A stretch of 64,000 nucleotides of DNA, from contig RIAY01000001.1 in NCBI GenBank assembly GCA_003833075.1, forward strand, positions 310,001-374,000, given 5' to 3'. Under the pieces are notes generated by a model. The model had not been told where the DNA came from, did not search any database, and was given only the letters and a program-made list of their open reading frames with translations. This document shows, one piece after another, positions 38,201 to 45,982 of the stretch. Both the position numbers and the translations under genes were made by a program. Each line of letters begins with the position of its first letter. Position 1 is the first letter of the stretch. The stretch comes from Muribaculaceae bacterium Isolate-036 (Harlan). GTDB lineage: Bacteria > Bacteroidota > Bacteroidia > Bacteroidales > Muribaculaceae.

Positions 38201-38473
38201 GGAAAAAATATCCATTGAACCCTCGCGGTTGCTGGAGAAAATGATTTTCGAGCCGTCCGGACTCCATATCGGTGCGGTGTCGTAAGCCTGGTTGGAAGTT
38301 AGCTGGGTGGCTTTGCCTCCCTTCACCGGAACCGTGAAAATATCGCCCTTGTAAGTAAAGGCGACTGTAGCCCCGTCGGGAGAAATTGCGACATTGCGCA
38401 GCCATCGGGGTGATTCCGCCGAGGCTGTGATGGCGGCGCATCCTAAGACCGCCGTGAGTAGCAGATTCTTCAT
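35240..38473 (-). CDS. Tricorn-like S41 family peptidase
   Basis: A large exported serine protease of the tricorn type. The 1077-residue protein has a signal peptide (cleavage near ASA), two beta-propeller-like blocks with TolB-like repeats (for example IWSPDGSKIIFSSNREG), a Lys/Glu-rich linker at about 560-600, a C1-type domain with ASHTGSGHRADG, a PDZ domain (GLKVTEVLPRGPLAARKVNV ... PGDIIMSVDGKKI) and the S41 core with the likely catalytic serine in NESNYSDAHG (about 975). Such proteins degrade oligopeptides in the periplasm. The 4-nt overlap with folK suggests coupled translation. Length and domain order are normal for Bacteroidetes homologues; the highly charged linker is unusual. Confidence 0.93.
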   Translation of the reverse strand: MKNLLLTAVLGCAAITASAESPRWLRNVAISPDGATVAFTYKGDIFTVPVKGGKATQLTSNQAYDTAPIWSPDGSKIIFSSNREGSMDIFSINASGGTPVRLTTNSGSETPIAFLNDHEILFSTSGMPSRESSRAPFLNQTWKLDISEPGLRPQLFLSLPMGAASVSESGKVLYQDKKGFENIWRKHERSSGTSDIWLYDNGRFTQLTKFNGHDLNPVWKADGNSFFFISEEDGTLNVYEATADGKSKKQLTKFAKHPVRHLSAAGNGTLAFSWDGDIYTMRPGSEPQKLAVEIIADQYDGDRVKYFTDRGATTMAVSPSGNELAFVIRGDVYVTDAKYKTTKRITDTPAQERYVSFSKDGRTLVYDSDRDGYWQLFTATIQNPDEKQFAYATEIVEEPLYKCATAAQQPVFSPDGNKIAFLEDRTEIRVIDPKTKKVNTALDGKYNYSYTDGDVSFSWSPDSKWLLADYIGIGGWNNTDIALVKADGTEVIDLTESGYSDGNAKWVLGGKAITYHTGKYGMKSQGSWGNQGDILMMALDGEAWDNFNATEEEIALMEKAEKEKKEKEEKAKEGNKKDKKKGKKDDKKDDKSKDLTFDLANRKHRMARLTGSSAFVGDYFMNPKGTKFYYVARATEGGYNLMERDLKKGDTKVLIKGVSGGIETDAKGENIFLITGSGLKKIDLAKGSTENIEFEAPYDRKPSLEREYIFDHMVRQVNDKFYDKNIHGIDWTGYGEHYRQFLPYINNNEDFSILMSEILGELNASHTGSGHRADGASLQTAELGAFFDPAYEGDGLKVTEVLPRGPLAARKVNVKPGDIIMSVDGKKIEAGKDYYPLLEGKAGKKTRLEIRRADGKTDFAEIKPMQKWYLSDHLYKRWVEHNQAVVDSLSGGKIGYVHVEGMDGSSYQTVYDQLLGKYRNCDAVIVDTRFNGGGWLHNDIALLLGGKEYVRFMPRGKYIGSEPFSQWTKPSVMLVNESNYSDAHGTPFVYQTLGIGDVVGAPIPGTMTAVWWETQIDPSLYFGIPQVTSVDMQGNVLENHQLNPDVLIYNNPADELSGNDAQLAGAVKHLLSKTAKK

Positions 38474-38895
38474 AAGCTGTTATTGTTGATTAAGTTCTTA
38501 AGCTCGTTGTAAGGTTCGAGGAAGAAAGGTCTGTCGTTGAGGTGAGGGTGGGGGATTGTCAGTTCCGGGGTGTCCATGATGATACCCTCCACATCCATTA
38601 TGTCAATATCAAGAACACGGTCTTTGTATGAGCCGTCGGGATTTCTGTGCTTCTCCGTGTTGATTGAAGCCTCGATTTCCTGCAGCGCAGCCAGGACTTC
38701 CATCGGTTGCATTTCGGAGATGAACGCCATCCCTACATTCAGGAACCTGTTCTTGGAATCAAAACCCCAAGGTTCGGATTCGATATGGTGGGAGAGTTCG
38801 AACCATCCGAATTTTTTCTCTATTGCGGACACTGCGCGTGTCAGGTTCATGAGTCTGTTTCCGAGGTTAGAGCCGATATTGATATAATACACCAT
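38470..38895 (-). CDS. folK: 2-amino-4-hydroxy-6-hydroxymethyldihydropteridine diphosphokinase
   Basis: Folate biosynthesis enzyme that transfers pyrophosphate from ATP to 6-hydroxymethyl-dihydropterin. The 141-residue protein shows the N-terminal NIGSNLGNRLMNL, the central ESEPWGF, and the signature DRVLDIDIMDVEG with TIPHPHLNDRPFFLEP. It is the first gene before the tricorn-like protease, with stop and start overlapping by 4 nt. Short HPPKs of this size are typical. Confidence 0.96.
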   Translation of the reverse strand: MVYYINIGSNLGNRLMNLTRAVSAIEKKFGWFELSHHIESEPWGFDSKNRFLNVGMAFISEMQPMEVLAALQEIEASINTEKHRNPDGSYKDRVLDIDIMDVEGIIMDTPELTIPHPHLNDRPFFLEPYNELKNLINNNSL

Positions 38896-38946
38896 AATTT
38901 ATACGTGGAATTGGTTGAGTTGTGACATAAACATACACGATTGTTG

Positions 38947-38954
38947 CAAATGTA
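38947..38954 (-). promoter_or_regulatory. -7 promoter box of folK
   Basis: TACATTTG on the - strand, about 50 nt before the folK start, matches TAnnTTTG. Confidence 0.55.
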
Positions 38955-38983
38955 GTGAAAATACCTGCAGCATCCAAAAAAAA

Positions 38984-39027
38984 TTAGAAGCTGTTTAAAA
39001 AATAGTTTATTTTTAAACAGCTTCTAA
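38984..39027. repeat. Palindrome related to the MITE terminal repeat; possible terminator
   Basis: TTAGAAGCTGTTTAAAAA (38984-39001) and its exact complement (39010-39027) form an 18-bp stem with an 8-nt loop. The sequence is a one-base variant of the MITE-like end at 21001, so it may be a minimal relic of the same element. It also stands where the small membrane gene at 39070 (- strand) should terminate. Confidence 0.7.
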
Positions 39028-39069
39028 ATTGAGTGCCGTGTGAATATTGCGGAGATTATAGTAATGCCT

Positions 39070-39327
39070 TTATAATATCCAGATTGCATATAGAAAGCAA
39101 CCTGCAGTAAGTCCCATCGCAAGGCTGATCAGCAACAACTTGTAACATCGCTGACGGATACAGAAATAAGACATTGCAATGTAATAAGCAACCAGAGAGG
39201 CTATGCCTATCCATAAGGACCATGAGGATATATGTCTTGTAACGGCTGATAAAATGCATACTGCCATTAAGGGCAGCAACAATATACTGAGTTGTCCTGC
39301 AGTCGGATTGTTAATTTTTTTAATCAT
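39070..39327 (-). CDS. Small membrane protein, unknown
   Basis: An 85-residue protein with three hydrophobic segments (LSILLLPLMAVCILSAV, LWIGIASLVAYYIAMSYF, LLLISLAMGLTAGCFLYAIWIL) separated by short basic loops. The basic N-terminus (MIKKINN) suggests a real start. No family is recognised and no catalytic residues are visible. It is in an accessory patch next to the toxin-antitoxin-like pair. Confidence 0.55.
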   Translation of the reverse strand: MIKKINNPTAGQLSILLLPLMAVCILSAVTRHISSWSLWIGIASLVAYYIAMSYFCIRQRCYKLLLISLAMGLTAGCFLYAIWIL

Positions 39328-39432
39328 ACTCTAAAATAATCAAATAAATAAGATTAGTGCCATCTTCCATTACAAGCTTCATAACTCAACCATATGTCGG
39401 TAAGTCCAAGAACAGCGGAATCTGCTTGTAAT

Positions 39433-39747
39433 TCAGTAATTTGGTGAAATCTCTCTGTCAATGATATTGATATCTAAAGCTTTTTCGATTTTCACAATCG
39501 TTTTCAATTCCATATTTGCTTTTCCGGAAAGATATCTGCTGACAATAGCAGGATCGACACCCATGAGTTCCGAAAGGTGAGCCTGGGTCATATGCTTAAT
39601 GCGTAATGCTCTCTTGATTTTCATGGCAATACGGAACGAAGCCTTATACATGTCTCCGTTATCTTTTCTATCCATGGCTATTGTCCGTTCGGCTTTGCTT
39701 TCCTCTACTGCCACTTGTTCGAGCCTGTGTAAATCAATCTTCATCAT
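39433..39747 (-). CDS. XRE-family HTH antitoxin-like regulator
   Basis: A 104-residue protein whose C-terminal half holds a helix-turn-helix (MTQAHLSELMGVDPAIVSRYLSG, about 53-75), as in HigA-type antitoxins. Its start overlaps the end of the upstream partner by 14 nt, so the two are coupled. A near-palindrome (40150-40169) in the promoter is a likely autoregulatory site. The partner has a damaged start, so whether the pair is active is uncertain. Confidence 0.8.
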   Translation of the reverse strand: MMKIDLHRLEQVAVEESKAERTIAMDRKDNGDMYKASFRIAMKIKRALRIKHMTQAHLSELMGVDPAIVSRYLSGKANMELKTIVKIEKALDINIIDREISPNY

Positions 39748-40102
39748 TCTCCTCCATAAATTGTTTTAGTCCCTCCGGATCTATGATTCCTTTTTCTTGC
39801 AGGAAACTGCAAACTGTAAGGACTCGTTTGCGAATTTCTTTTTCGAGTACCGTTTCTTTGCCGGCACTATCAATATCCGGACAAGAATTGGTGTCTAAAT
39901 TGATTTTTATCCCTCCATAGATTATGATATAACAACTTTTCGTCAATTCAATAGCATATATTCTGACAAGAGAAGGCTTGCTTGATCCCCAGCATTTAAC
40001 CGGTAAATAGCCTGTATTGTATTTTTTACTCTTACCGCCGCCCTCTTGATTCTGCCTGAAATCGTTAGAGCTGTGGGGTTCGAAATACGTTCCAAAATCT
40101 AT
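39734..40102 (-). pseudogene. Toxin-like partner of the HTH gene; reading frame without a usable start codon
   Basis: The - strand is open from an in-frame stop at 40105-40103 to 39734, 122 codons, including segments such as YNTGYLPVKCWGSSKPSLVR and IYAIELTKSCYIIIYGG before the C-terminal VLTVCSFLQEKGIIDPEGL. These look like real protein, yet there is no ATG, GTG or TTG until the TTG at 39946, which would leave only 70 residues. An ATG at 40106-40104 lies in another frame and would join the coding text by a one-base shift. So the gene is frameshifted near its start, truncated, or uses a non-standard start. Small basic proteins of this kind paired with XRE genes are common in Bacteroides; I place it there from memory. 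Confidence 0.65.
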
Positions 40103-40133
40103 TCATATAACACCTCGGTCTTATAAATTATTG

Positions 40134-40169
40134 CAAAAATAGTAAAATAAATTGATTTATAAGTCAATT
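40134..40169 (-). promoter_or_regulatory. Promoter and operator-like palindrome of the toxin-antitoxin-like pair
   Basis: TATTTTTG (40141-40134, - strand) is the -7 box. Just upstream, AATTGATTTATAAGTCAATT (40150-40169, + strand) is a palindrome with a single mismatched pair, lying between the -7 and -33 positions, as expected for an operator bound by the HTH protein. Confidence 0.6.
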
Positions 40170-40238
40170 CTTGAAAATATAAAAAGTTTCTTAATAGCGG
40201 CAAGAGGAAAATCTTACCTTCAAAGGGAATTATTATAT

Positions 40239-40286
40239 ATTACAGACTCCCCGGGTGCCGGATTTGGCAACCGGGGAGTCTGTAAT
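40239..40286. terminator. Terminator left from the lost GH3 gene
   Basis: ATTACAGACTCCCCGG (40239-40254) and its exact complement (40271-40286) form a 16-bp stem with a 16-nt loop. It lies 19 nt past the stop codon of the GH3 remnant on the - strand, where an intact gene would have its terminator. Confidence 0.7.
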
Positions 40287-40305
40287 GTTATATGAAGATG
40301 CTTGT

Positions 40306-40440
40306 TTATAGGTCAATCATGCCGGAGAGGGGGAGGTTGTCGGAAGAGTTGCCGACGGAGATGGTGAAGCTGCCCGGTTCTACAACGAAGTCACGCAGGT
40401 CGGGGTTGTAGAAGGAGAATGCCTCCTTGTAGAAATGATT
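40306..40440 (-). pseudogene. 3' remnant of a GH3 beta-glucosidase gene
   Basis: The - strand reads HFYKEAFSFYNPDLRDFVVE, then PGSFTISVGNSSDNLPLSGM, IDL and a stop. This is the end of the C-terminal fibronectin-like domain of BglX-type GH3 enzymes. Coding similarity stops at about 40440, where the frame upstream meets a TAA. About 95 per cent of the gene is gone; the terminator behind it is intact, so the loss was a deletion from the 5' side. Confidence 0.8.
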
Positions 40441-40747
40441 TTAAGTTATTATTTGTTGTTTTTGTTTTTCGGTTGTCTGTTTCCATCGAATCCTTGTTGA
40501 CAGGAATTCGTATGCCTCTACTATATATGTCGCATCTCAAAAAAAAATCTATAGGTCGAAATGCGATTTTTTTTGAAAAAATTTTTGTTCCCTCAAATGA
40601 TAGGTCTCCTTTATGGGGGTATAAAACGTTGGCAGTGTGAGTTTTCGCAAGCTCACACTGCCATATAAATGATTTCTAACGATTAGAAGATTAAGGTGTT
40701 TTTTTATAGATGTCGTTGAATGTTCTTACACATTACAGATCATTTCC
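40441..40747. other. AT-rich gap left of the fimbrial operon
   Basis: No gene is supported. The fimbrial operon terminator lies at 40630-40663. The rest is T- and A-rich with long homopolymers (for example around 40541-40580). The deletion that removed the GH3 gene must have its right end here. Confidence 0.5.
40630..40663 (-). terminator. Terminator of the fimbrial operon
   Basis: TGGCAGTGTGAG and CTCACACTGCCA form a perfect 12-bp stem with a 10-nt loop, located 85 nt behind the last fimbrial gene; on the - strand it is followed by AACGTTTTATA. Confidence 0.75.
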
Positions 40748-43735
40748 TCAGTCCTCGACAAGACGCAAAAGGATCGCATCGGTTCCCGATGGGTCGGGAC
40801 CACCTGCCCAGTCCTCCCATTCTCCTATGCCGAGATTGTCGTGAGTGCCGACATTGAAGTCGTATGTGTAATAATTGATGTCAAGACCATATTTTCCGGA
40901 TTCATCGGGCGCCAGCCAGTATAAGGCACCGGGACGCTCCCATAAATCCCAAAAAAGAGGCTTGTATCTAACAGGATATCCTGCTGCTCCGTCTGTATCT
41001 GTTTCGGGGAAGTACTTGTATCTGTTGGCATATTGGACCACACCAGCCCAGCCAGCTCTCTGGCGGTTGTATCTTTCCGTCGGGGAAAGCTGCTTGAACC
41101 TGCCGTAGCCTGAAGCTCCGATAGGGAAGAAGAGGTTTGTGCCGGTGATTGTGTCGCAGACGAACACTCCCCTCATTCCTTTGCCGTTCAGGTTTCCTGC
41201 ATCGCGTGCCTCATATGCGTCTTTTACGCTTTCGGCAACTGTGGAAGACTGATCTGTATAGAGCACTCCGTAACCGTATATGGTATTGCTGTTGCCGGTT
41301 ATGGCGTCAAAGTCCGCTTTTTTCGGCAGACGGCATGTCTTGCCGTCAATTGTGAATGTGTCCCATGCTGTTTTAGAAGTCCTGATGTCAGCCCATTTTT
41401 TAGAATCCGACGAACCGGCGATGGCGAAATAACGCTCTGCCCCGTTCTTGTCGAACCATTCCGCTGTATTGTTGGAGGCGGCAATCGGGAAATCTGTGTT
41501 GAATTGTTTGAAATACGAGCCTTCGATAACCGGGTCCGCCGCCTCCTCGGTGGGGGTGACAAGGTTGAAGCTGTGCCACTTGGTGGTTGAACCCGGGAAT
41601 GAAACCGGAGCGTATCCCTGTCTTACGAATATGAGGTGAATGCAGGTGTAGTTGTTATAGTAGATCTTGATTATTCCCGACCTCGGGGTGGATGTCGTGC
41701 CTTTGGGGCGGAATGTGAAATCTACTGTTGAGCCGGATTTCCCTGATATCGTGCCATCCGGGTTTTTCTGCGACTTGCCTTCAGTCGGCTCAAGATCGAA
41801 CCAGTCGCCGTTCTTGATAACGGCAACCCACGGACCTGCCGATTCCAGAGGTTTGAATTCGGTCGCTTGCTCACCCTCCTGAACCATCATCACTACATGG
41901 AAGGGATCTGCACAATCCTTGCTTCTCCAGATTCCGGTCGGGTTGACAATGCGTCGCATCTGCTGGATTGTCACAGGGGTCTTTACAGTGCGGACAGCGC
42001 CCTGCGCGTCTTCGATTTCTGCGGTGAAGACGATGCTTGCCTGACGGCGGTATGCCTCGTAGGGGTTGTTGCCTGTGTAGCCTGTGGTCGGAACAAGCTG
42101 TTTAGAGCGTGTGAAAAGTGGAATGCGTGCTTCCCATTCACCGCCGCCGTTTGTGGTGATGGTGTAATCTCCGTCGGTTGCATCGATATGCTTGCCGAGA
42201 GAGGTGTCATATTCCCGCCATCCGCGATTGTTGTGCTCCCAGTAGGTTTTGTTGTATGTGTATGCGTCCCCAACGGGTTGCACAACGGCGGCACGGGTCT
42301 TGCGGAGCGACAGGAAGCCGTTCCATGGTCCCGGATTGTCGGTTGCCTTGTCCCAGTATGGTGTCGGAACAGGTTTTGAGCCATCGGGATTTATGGCATG
42401 CCAGCTGTTTTTGTTTATCTCGTCTTCCGGAATATCGGCGCGGAGCGATATCAGACGTCTCCCTACTATTTTCAGAGGTATGTTCATGCTCTGGTCGTAA
42501 GTATAGGAGATGAAGTATGGGTTGGGGGCGATGATCGCGGGCTCCGGATCGTAGACAATGTGCCAGTCGTTGTCGTTGGCGTTGTTTTTGAGCTTCAGCG
42601 TCAGCTTGTAATGGTAGTTGCGCTGTGCGTCGTAGTTTGTCTCGGTGTCCTTGCCGAGCATGAAGCGGTAGATGATCGGTCCCTCCCCCTCGGAGTTCTT
42701 GTAATAACCCGATACCTGGACATAGGTCCCTGCCTCTTTGCCGTCTTTGAACCCCTGGTCGCCGGGGGTGTTACCGTTCGGGAATTTTATGGATTCGCCG
42801 CCGTCCCAGCTCTGATGCTTGTTTTGTCCCTCGCCCTGCATGTTCTCGTAGAAGTAGAGTGCTTCGGCGTTTTCGGCATGAGCGTTCTCAAGCATTATCG
42901 GATCAGCTTTGGTCACAGTCTTGCCTGTCTGTCCGCCGACTGTGGAATAGGTTATGTATTCACCCTCCGAGATAAGGTGGGCGGAAACCGAATGGTCAGC
43001 TCCAAGATAGCAGTAGCGCGGGATGTCGCGCACCTGCACGGAATGTATCCATACCTGCACGTTGTCGTAAAGCCCGCTGCCGTCGACGTTGACGGTCACT
43101 TTTGACGCGGCTCTTTTCAGCCACGCGTGGAGCGGATACATTGAGCGGTTGATTGCCAGAAGGGGAGCGTCGAAACCCTGGCTCGACTGGTTGTCGGCGG
43201 CTGTGAAATATCCGAACATCTGGTCGTTGGCGGATATGTCGTCTTCGTTCCAGATGAGCGGTGTGTTCTTCAGAAGTTCTTCTGTCGAGACATCGTATCC
43301 CTCAAGGTCTCCCATATTCGCCACCGCATATATGCGGTATCTGCCGAATGGTATGCCGGCGATCGAGAATGTAGCCTTGGGAGTGTCGCTTTCCGCCTGA
43401 TGACCGCCGTCGCCCGGTGTGTCGGGTGCCATGGCATTGTTGTTGTTTTCAATCTGAAGACCGAGGAGTTTCTCCTGCGGCACTTTCATGGCAAGGTTTC
43501 CTTCACTGTCGTAAAAGAGCACGCAGAGAGTGTTGACATGTTTGAGCGCGTTTCCCGAGGCACGGGTACCTCTGAGCACATCGCGCACGGGGCTGAACAC
43601 CACCGATGCTGTCAGAGTCGCTTCCCCTTCGCCGATTTCAGGGTCTACGTAAAGACGCTCGTCAACACAGGATGTCACCGCCGCCGACAGGAGCACTGAG
43701 GAAAGTATGCAGAGTGTTTTGAGGATATTCTTCAT
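40748..43735 (-). CDS. Large fimbrial tip-like lipoprotein
   Basis: Probably the tip or adhesive subunit of the Mfa-type fimbria. The protein has 995 residues from the start MKNILK, with lipobox TSC (Cys near residue 23). The N-terminal part reads like a Mfa/FimB-type anchor fold (LKHVNTLCVLFYDSEGNLAMKV, later GRYRIYAVANMGDL), the middle holds Ig-like beta segments, and the last about 250 residues resemble a FISUMP-type domain (CRLPKKADFDAITG ... YWLAPDESGKYG). It is the last gene of the operon, in the place of Mfa5-type or other tip proteins. The first two codons of the longest frame (43747) add MIIS and are less likely. No von Willebrand domain is visible, so it is not a typical Mfa5. Confidence 0.7.
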   Translation of the reverse strand: MKNILKTLCILSSVLLSAAVTSCVDERLYVDPEIGEGEATLTASVVFSPVRDVLRGTRASGNALKHVNTLCVLFYDSEGNLAMKVPQEKLLGLQIENNNNAMAPDTPGDGGHQAESDTPKATFSIAGIPFGRYRIYAVANMGDLEGYDVSTEELLKNTPLIWNEDDISANDQMFGYFTAADNQSSQGFDAPLLAINRSMYPLHAWLKRAASKVTVNVDGSGLYDNVQVWIHSVQVRDIPRYCYLGADHSVSAHLISEGEYITYSTVGGQTGKTVTKADPIMLENAHAENAEALYFYENMQGEGQNKHQSWDGGESIKFPNGNTPGDQGFKDGKEAGTYVQVSGYYKNSEGEGPIIYRFMLGKDTETNYDAQRNYHYKLTLKLKNNANDNDWHIVYDPEPAIIAPNPYFISYTYDQSMNIPLKIVGRRLISLRADIPEDEINKNSWHAINPDGSKPVPTPYWDKATDNPGPWNGFLSLRKTRAAVVQPVGDAYTYNKTYWEHNNRGWREYDTSLGKHIDATDGDYTITTNGGGEWEARIPLFTRSKQLVPTTGYTGNNPYEAYRRQASIVFTAEIEDAQGAVRTVKTPVTIQQMRRIVNPTGIWRSKDCADPFHVVMMVQEGEQATEFKPLESAGPWVAVIKNGDWFDLEPTEGKSQKNPDGTISGKSGSTVDFTFRPKGTTSTPRSGIIKIYYNNYTCIHLIFVRQGYAPVSFPGSTTKWHSFNLVTPTEEAADPVIEGSYFKQFNTDFPIAASNNTAEWFDKNGAERYFAIAGSSDSKKWADIRTSKTAWDTFTIDGKTCRLPKKADFDAITGNSNTIYGYGVLYTDQSSTVAESVKDAYEARDAGNLNGKGMRGVFVCDTITGTNLFFPIGASGYGRFKQLSPTERYNRQRAGWAGVVQYANRYKYFPETDTDGAAGYPVRYKPLFWDLWERPGALYWLAPDESGKYGLDINYYTYDFNVGTHDNLGIGEWEDWAGGPDPSGTDAILLRLVED

Positions 43736-43768
43736 CGAGATAATCATTATGTTCCGGAATCAGCCTGA

Positions 43769-44914
43769 TCAGAGTCCGAAGTCTGGCTCAAGACTGATGC
43801 CTGTGTAAGGGAGAAGGGTGACTGATGCTTTGGCATCTGTCGATTTCATTTCGATGTTTATTTTCACGTGGGTGTTTCTCGGAATCTCGTCAAGGGTGAG
43901 ATCGCGTGGCGTGAGCAGTTCTGTGCCGTTGTCAAGCGCAACAGACAGCCGGAAATGTTTCTGTCCGTCCTGTTTTGATTCCGGGAAATAGACGTAGGGA
44001 GAGAGTGTGGCTTCCATGCCCGGCTTTATCTCGATGGGGGAGACCGGAGCGAACATGTAATCGGAGAAAGGTGTGTCGGCGGGAGTCTCGAACGCCGTGA
44101 TGAAGCGCCCCCCGGATGGATTGCCTGAAACGGCGTATTTCCCGGGGTCGTACATGGTGTTGCGTGGCAGATAGTAGCATTCGTCGGCAAGACCGTAGAG
44201 CTTTATGCCGGTAACTGATACTCCTTCCGAAGGATAGTCTTCGGCAACAGAGAAATGGAAAGAGAACTTTATCGCGGATCTGGTCACGAAGAGGTGTTCT
44301 GTCCTGAAGAAATCCACCGGCGATTCAGGTACGGGAACATCTATCTCGAACATCTCGCTCATCGGTATAAAGCTTTTCTCCACCGAGCTGGCGCTGTTGT
44401 CGACCAGGGAAGCGTTGGATTTCCTTGAGAGTCTTATGGACTCGACTTCGGTTTTCGGGAAGAGTTCACCTTCGGCTATTGACGAGAAGTCGTAGGAGAC
44501 TGCGGCTTCGTTGGCGAAAAGGTATATGTGTTTCCTCTCGCCGCTCGACACCTTGAACCTGAGGTCGTCATTGAGTATCGCCCCGGTGGATGGCTCGACG
44601 AGCACCATGCGGTTGTGCTCCACGACACCTGTCTTCTCCTCTCCCGCGTGCACTATCACGACGCGCAGTGTGCGCAGTTTCTCATAGTCTGACACGGGAC
44701 CCTCGAAAGTGAGGTCATCCGAATCGGGGAACGGCGCGCGTGTTTTCGCGCCTATTCCCGATTCCGACAAAGCTATGTTGAGCGATAGCGTCACGTTGCC
44801 TGTGCCTTCCATACCGGAATCTTCCGGCACGGAAGGGATGTCGTTGCCGCAGCCCGTGAGGAATGCGGCGAATGCCAGTGCGGCTATCTGTCTGTATCTT
44901 TTTCTGAGATTCAT
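43769..44914 (-). CDS. Fimbrial accessory lipoprotein (Mfa3/FimC-like position)
   Basis: A 381-residue lipoprotein with lipobox LTGC (Cys near 22). It has two beta-rich halves, with LRTLRVVIVHAGEEKTGVVEH (about 85) and a late ATLSPYVYFPESKQDGQKHF, similar in plan to FimA-like two-domain fimbrial subunits. Its start codon shares one base with the stop codon of the Mfa2-like gene, and the next gene follows 33 nt later. By position it is a minor or adaptor subunit between shaft and tip. Sequence similarity to a named family was not certain. Confidence 0.65.
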   Translation of the reverse strand: MNLRKRYRQIAALAFAAFLTGCGNDIPSVPEDSGMEGTGNVTLSLNIALSESGIGAKTRAPFPDSDDLTFEGPVSDYEKLRTLRVVIVHAGEEKTGVVEHNRMVLVEPSTGAILNDDLRFKVSSGERKHIYLFANEAAVSYDFSSIAEGELFPKTEVESIRLSRKSNASLVDNSASSVEKSFIPMSEMFEIDVPVPESPVDFFRTEHLFVTRSAIKFSFHFSVAEDYPSEGVSVTGIKLYGLADECYYLPRNTMYDPGKYAVSGNPSGGRFITAFETPADTPFSDYMFAPVSPIEIKPGMEATLSPYVYFPESKQDGQKHFRLSVALDNGTELLTPRDLTLDEIPRNTHVKINIEMKSTDAKASVTLLPYTGISLEPDFGL

Positions 44915-45927
44915 TACAATTCCGCGTTATTGATGCGAACCACCCAGTCGTTGATTTTGATGTAAGTGCGTATCCAGCTGCCGGTGTTGTCAAGGAAGAA
45001 CACCATGTTCCAGCGGCTTTCGCGGTCAAGAAATTCCTGACTTCCCATTGTTGCGAATTCCTGACTTTTCAACATAAGCAGATAGTTGATCAGCGGAATG
45101 TCGACGATTGTCTTCATGTCGCTGCGCCGGCTTATCACCAGACGGGCGTCGTGCGACTGCATGAGACGCGAAGTGCTGAATTCGGCAAATGCCAGCAAAG
45201 CCTCGTCACCGTTGTCGAGCACACCGGCGGAGACTTGTCCGGATGCCCAGGGAGAGTATGTGTGACTGTTGCCGGCAACCGGCATGTTGTCGGAGTCGAG
45301 AACGGTGTTGTCATCCGTGACGGAGAAGACGAAGTCATCGCCGTCGACCGGCTCGCCGCTGAGGTTCTGCAGCAGAAGACGGATGTTGTTGGTGTCTTTC
45401 ATCATCTCGACGGTGCCTTCGGTGTAATCGGTGCTTTCTGCCGGTATCTCCATGGTCAGTCTGCCGTAGAAGAGGGAATGCAGGCGGGTGCCGACGGGAG
45501 CCGTAAGGCAGTCACCGGCAATAGCGGTCTGCAGTCCCTGCAGATTCATTGAGGAGGGATCGGCATTGAACCGGAACGACGCGTCGCCGCATTCCATGCC
45601 TCCCCATGCCTCGAATATGTATTCACCGGGAGCAAGGGGGAGAACAAGTCTCCAGTTCTCGTCGGAGAGAACTGAAGACGTTTCTGTGAAAGTGGTGACG
45701 TAATTGCCGTCTTTGTCGTAGACAAGGAGTGTCAGGCAGTCCACCTGCGAGGGGAATGCATTGGCAAACTCCATGTTGTAGTCATAGACGAAACGGAGGC
45801 GCGCACCCTGCGGGCAAGGTTCGAGCTGTTCGTTGAATGAATCGCACGAAGCAAGGTTCAACCCCGTGATGACCGCTATGGCAGTAAGGATGATTTTAGA
45901 GAATATGTTTCGTCTTAGGAAATTCAT
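44914..45927 (-). CDS. Mfa2/FimB-like fimbrial anchor lipoprotein
   Basis: Anchor subunit that fixes the fimbria to the outer membrane and limits its length. The 337-residue protein has lipobox LASC (Cys near 29), then the family-typical CPQGARLRFVYDYNMEFANA and VDCLTLLVYDKDGNYV, and a later APGEYIFEAWGGMECGD. Position directly after the major subunit matches the known mfa1-mfa2 order. It overlaps the next gene by one base. Confidence 0.85.
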   Translation of the reverse strand: MNFLRRNIFSKIILTAIAVITGLNLASCDSFNEQLEPCPQGARLRFVYDYNMEFANAFPSQVDCLTLLVYDKDGNYVTTFTETSSVLSDENWRLVLPLAPGEYIFEAWGGMECGDASFRFNADPSSMNLQGLQTAIAGDCLTAPVGTRLHSLFYGRLTMEIPAESTDYTEGTVEMMKDTNNIRLLLQNLSGEPVDGDDFVFSVTDDNTVLDSDNMPVAGNSHTYSPWASGQVSAGVLDNGDEALLAFAEFSTSRLMQSHDARLVISRRSDMKTIVDIPLINYLLMLKSQEFATMGSQEFLDRESRWNMVFFLDNTGSWIRTYIKINDWVVRINNAEL

Positions 45928-45949
45928 TGCAGGTGTTTTAGATGCGGTT

Positions 45950-45965
45950 TTAGAAGCTGTTTAAA
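45950..45965. repeat. Single copy of the MITE-end-like motif
   Basis: TTAGAAGCTGTTTAAA, identical over 16 bases to each arm of the palindrome at 38984-39027, lies in the 55-nt gap between the mfa1-like and mfa2-like genes. No second arm is present. Confidence 0.6.
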
Positions 45966-45982
45966 CAACGTCTTTACGGTTA

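Noticed and set aside
40070..40095. tRNA T-arm-like GGGTTCGAAATACG
   Set aside because: No acceptor, D or anticodon stems can be built around it; it lies in the toxin-like reading frame.
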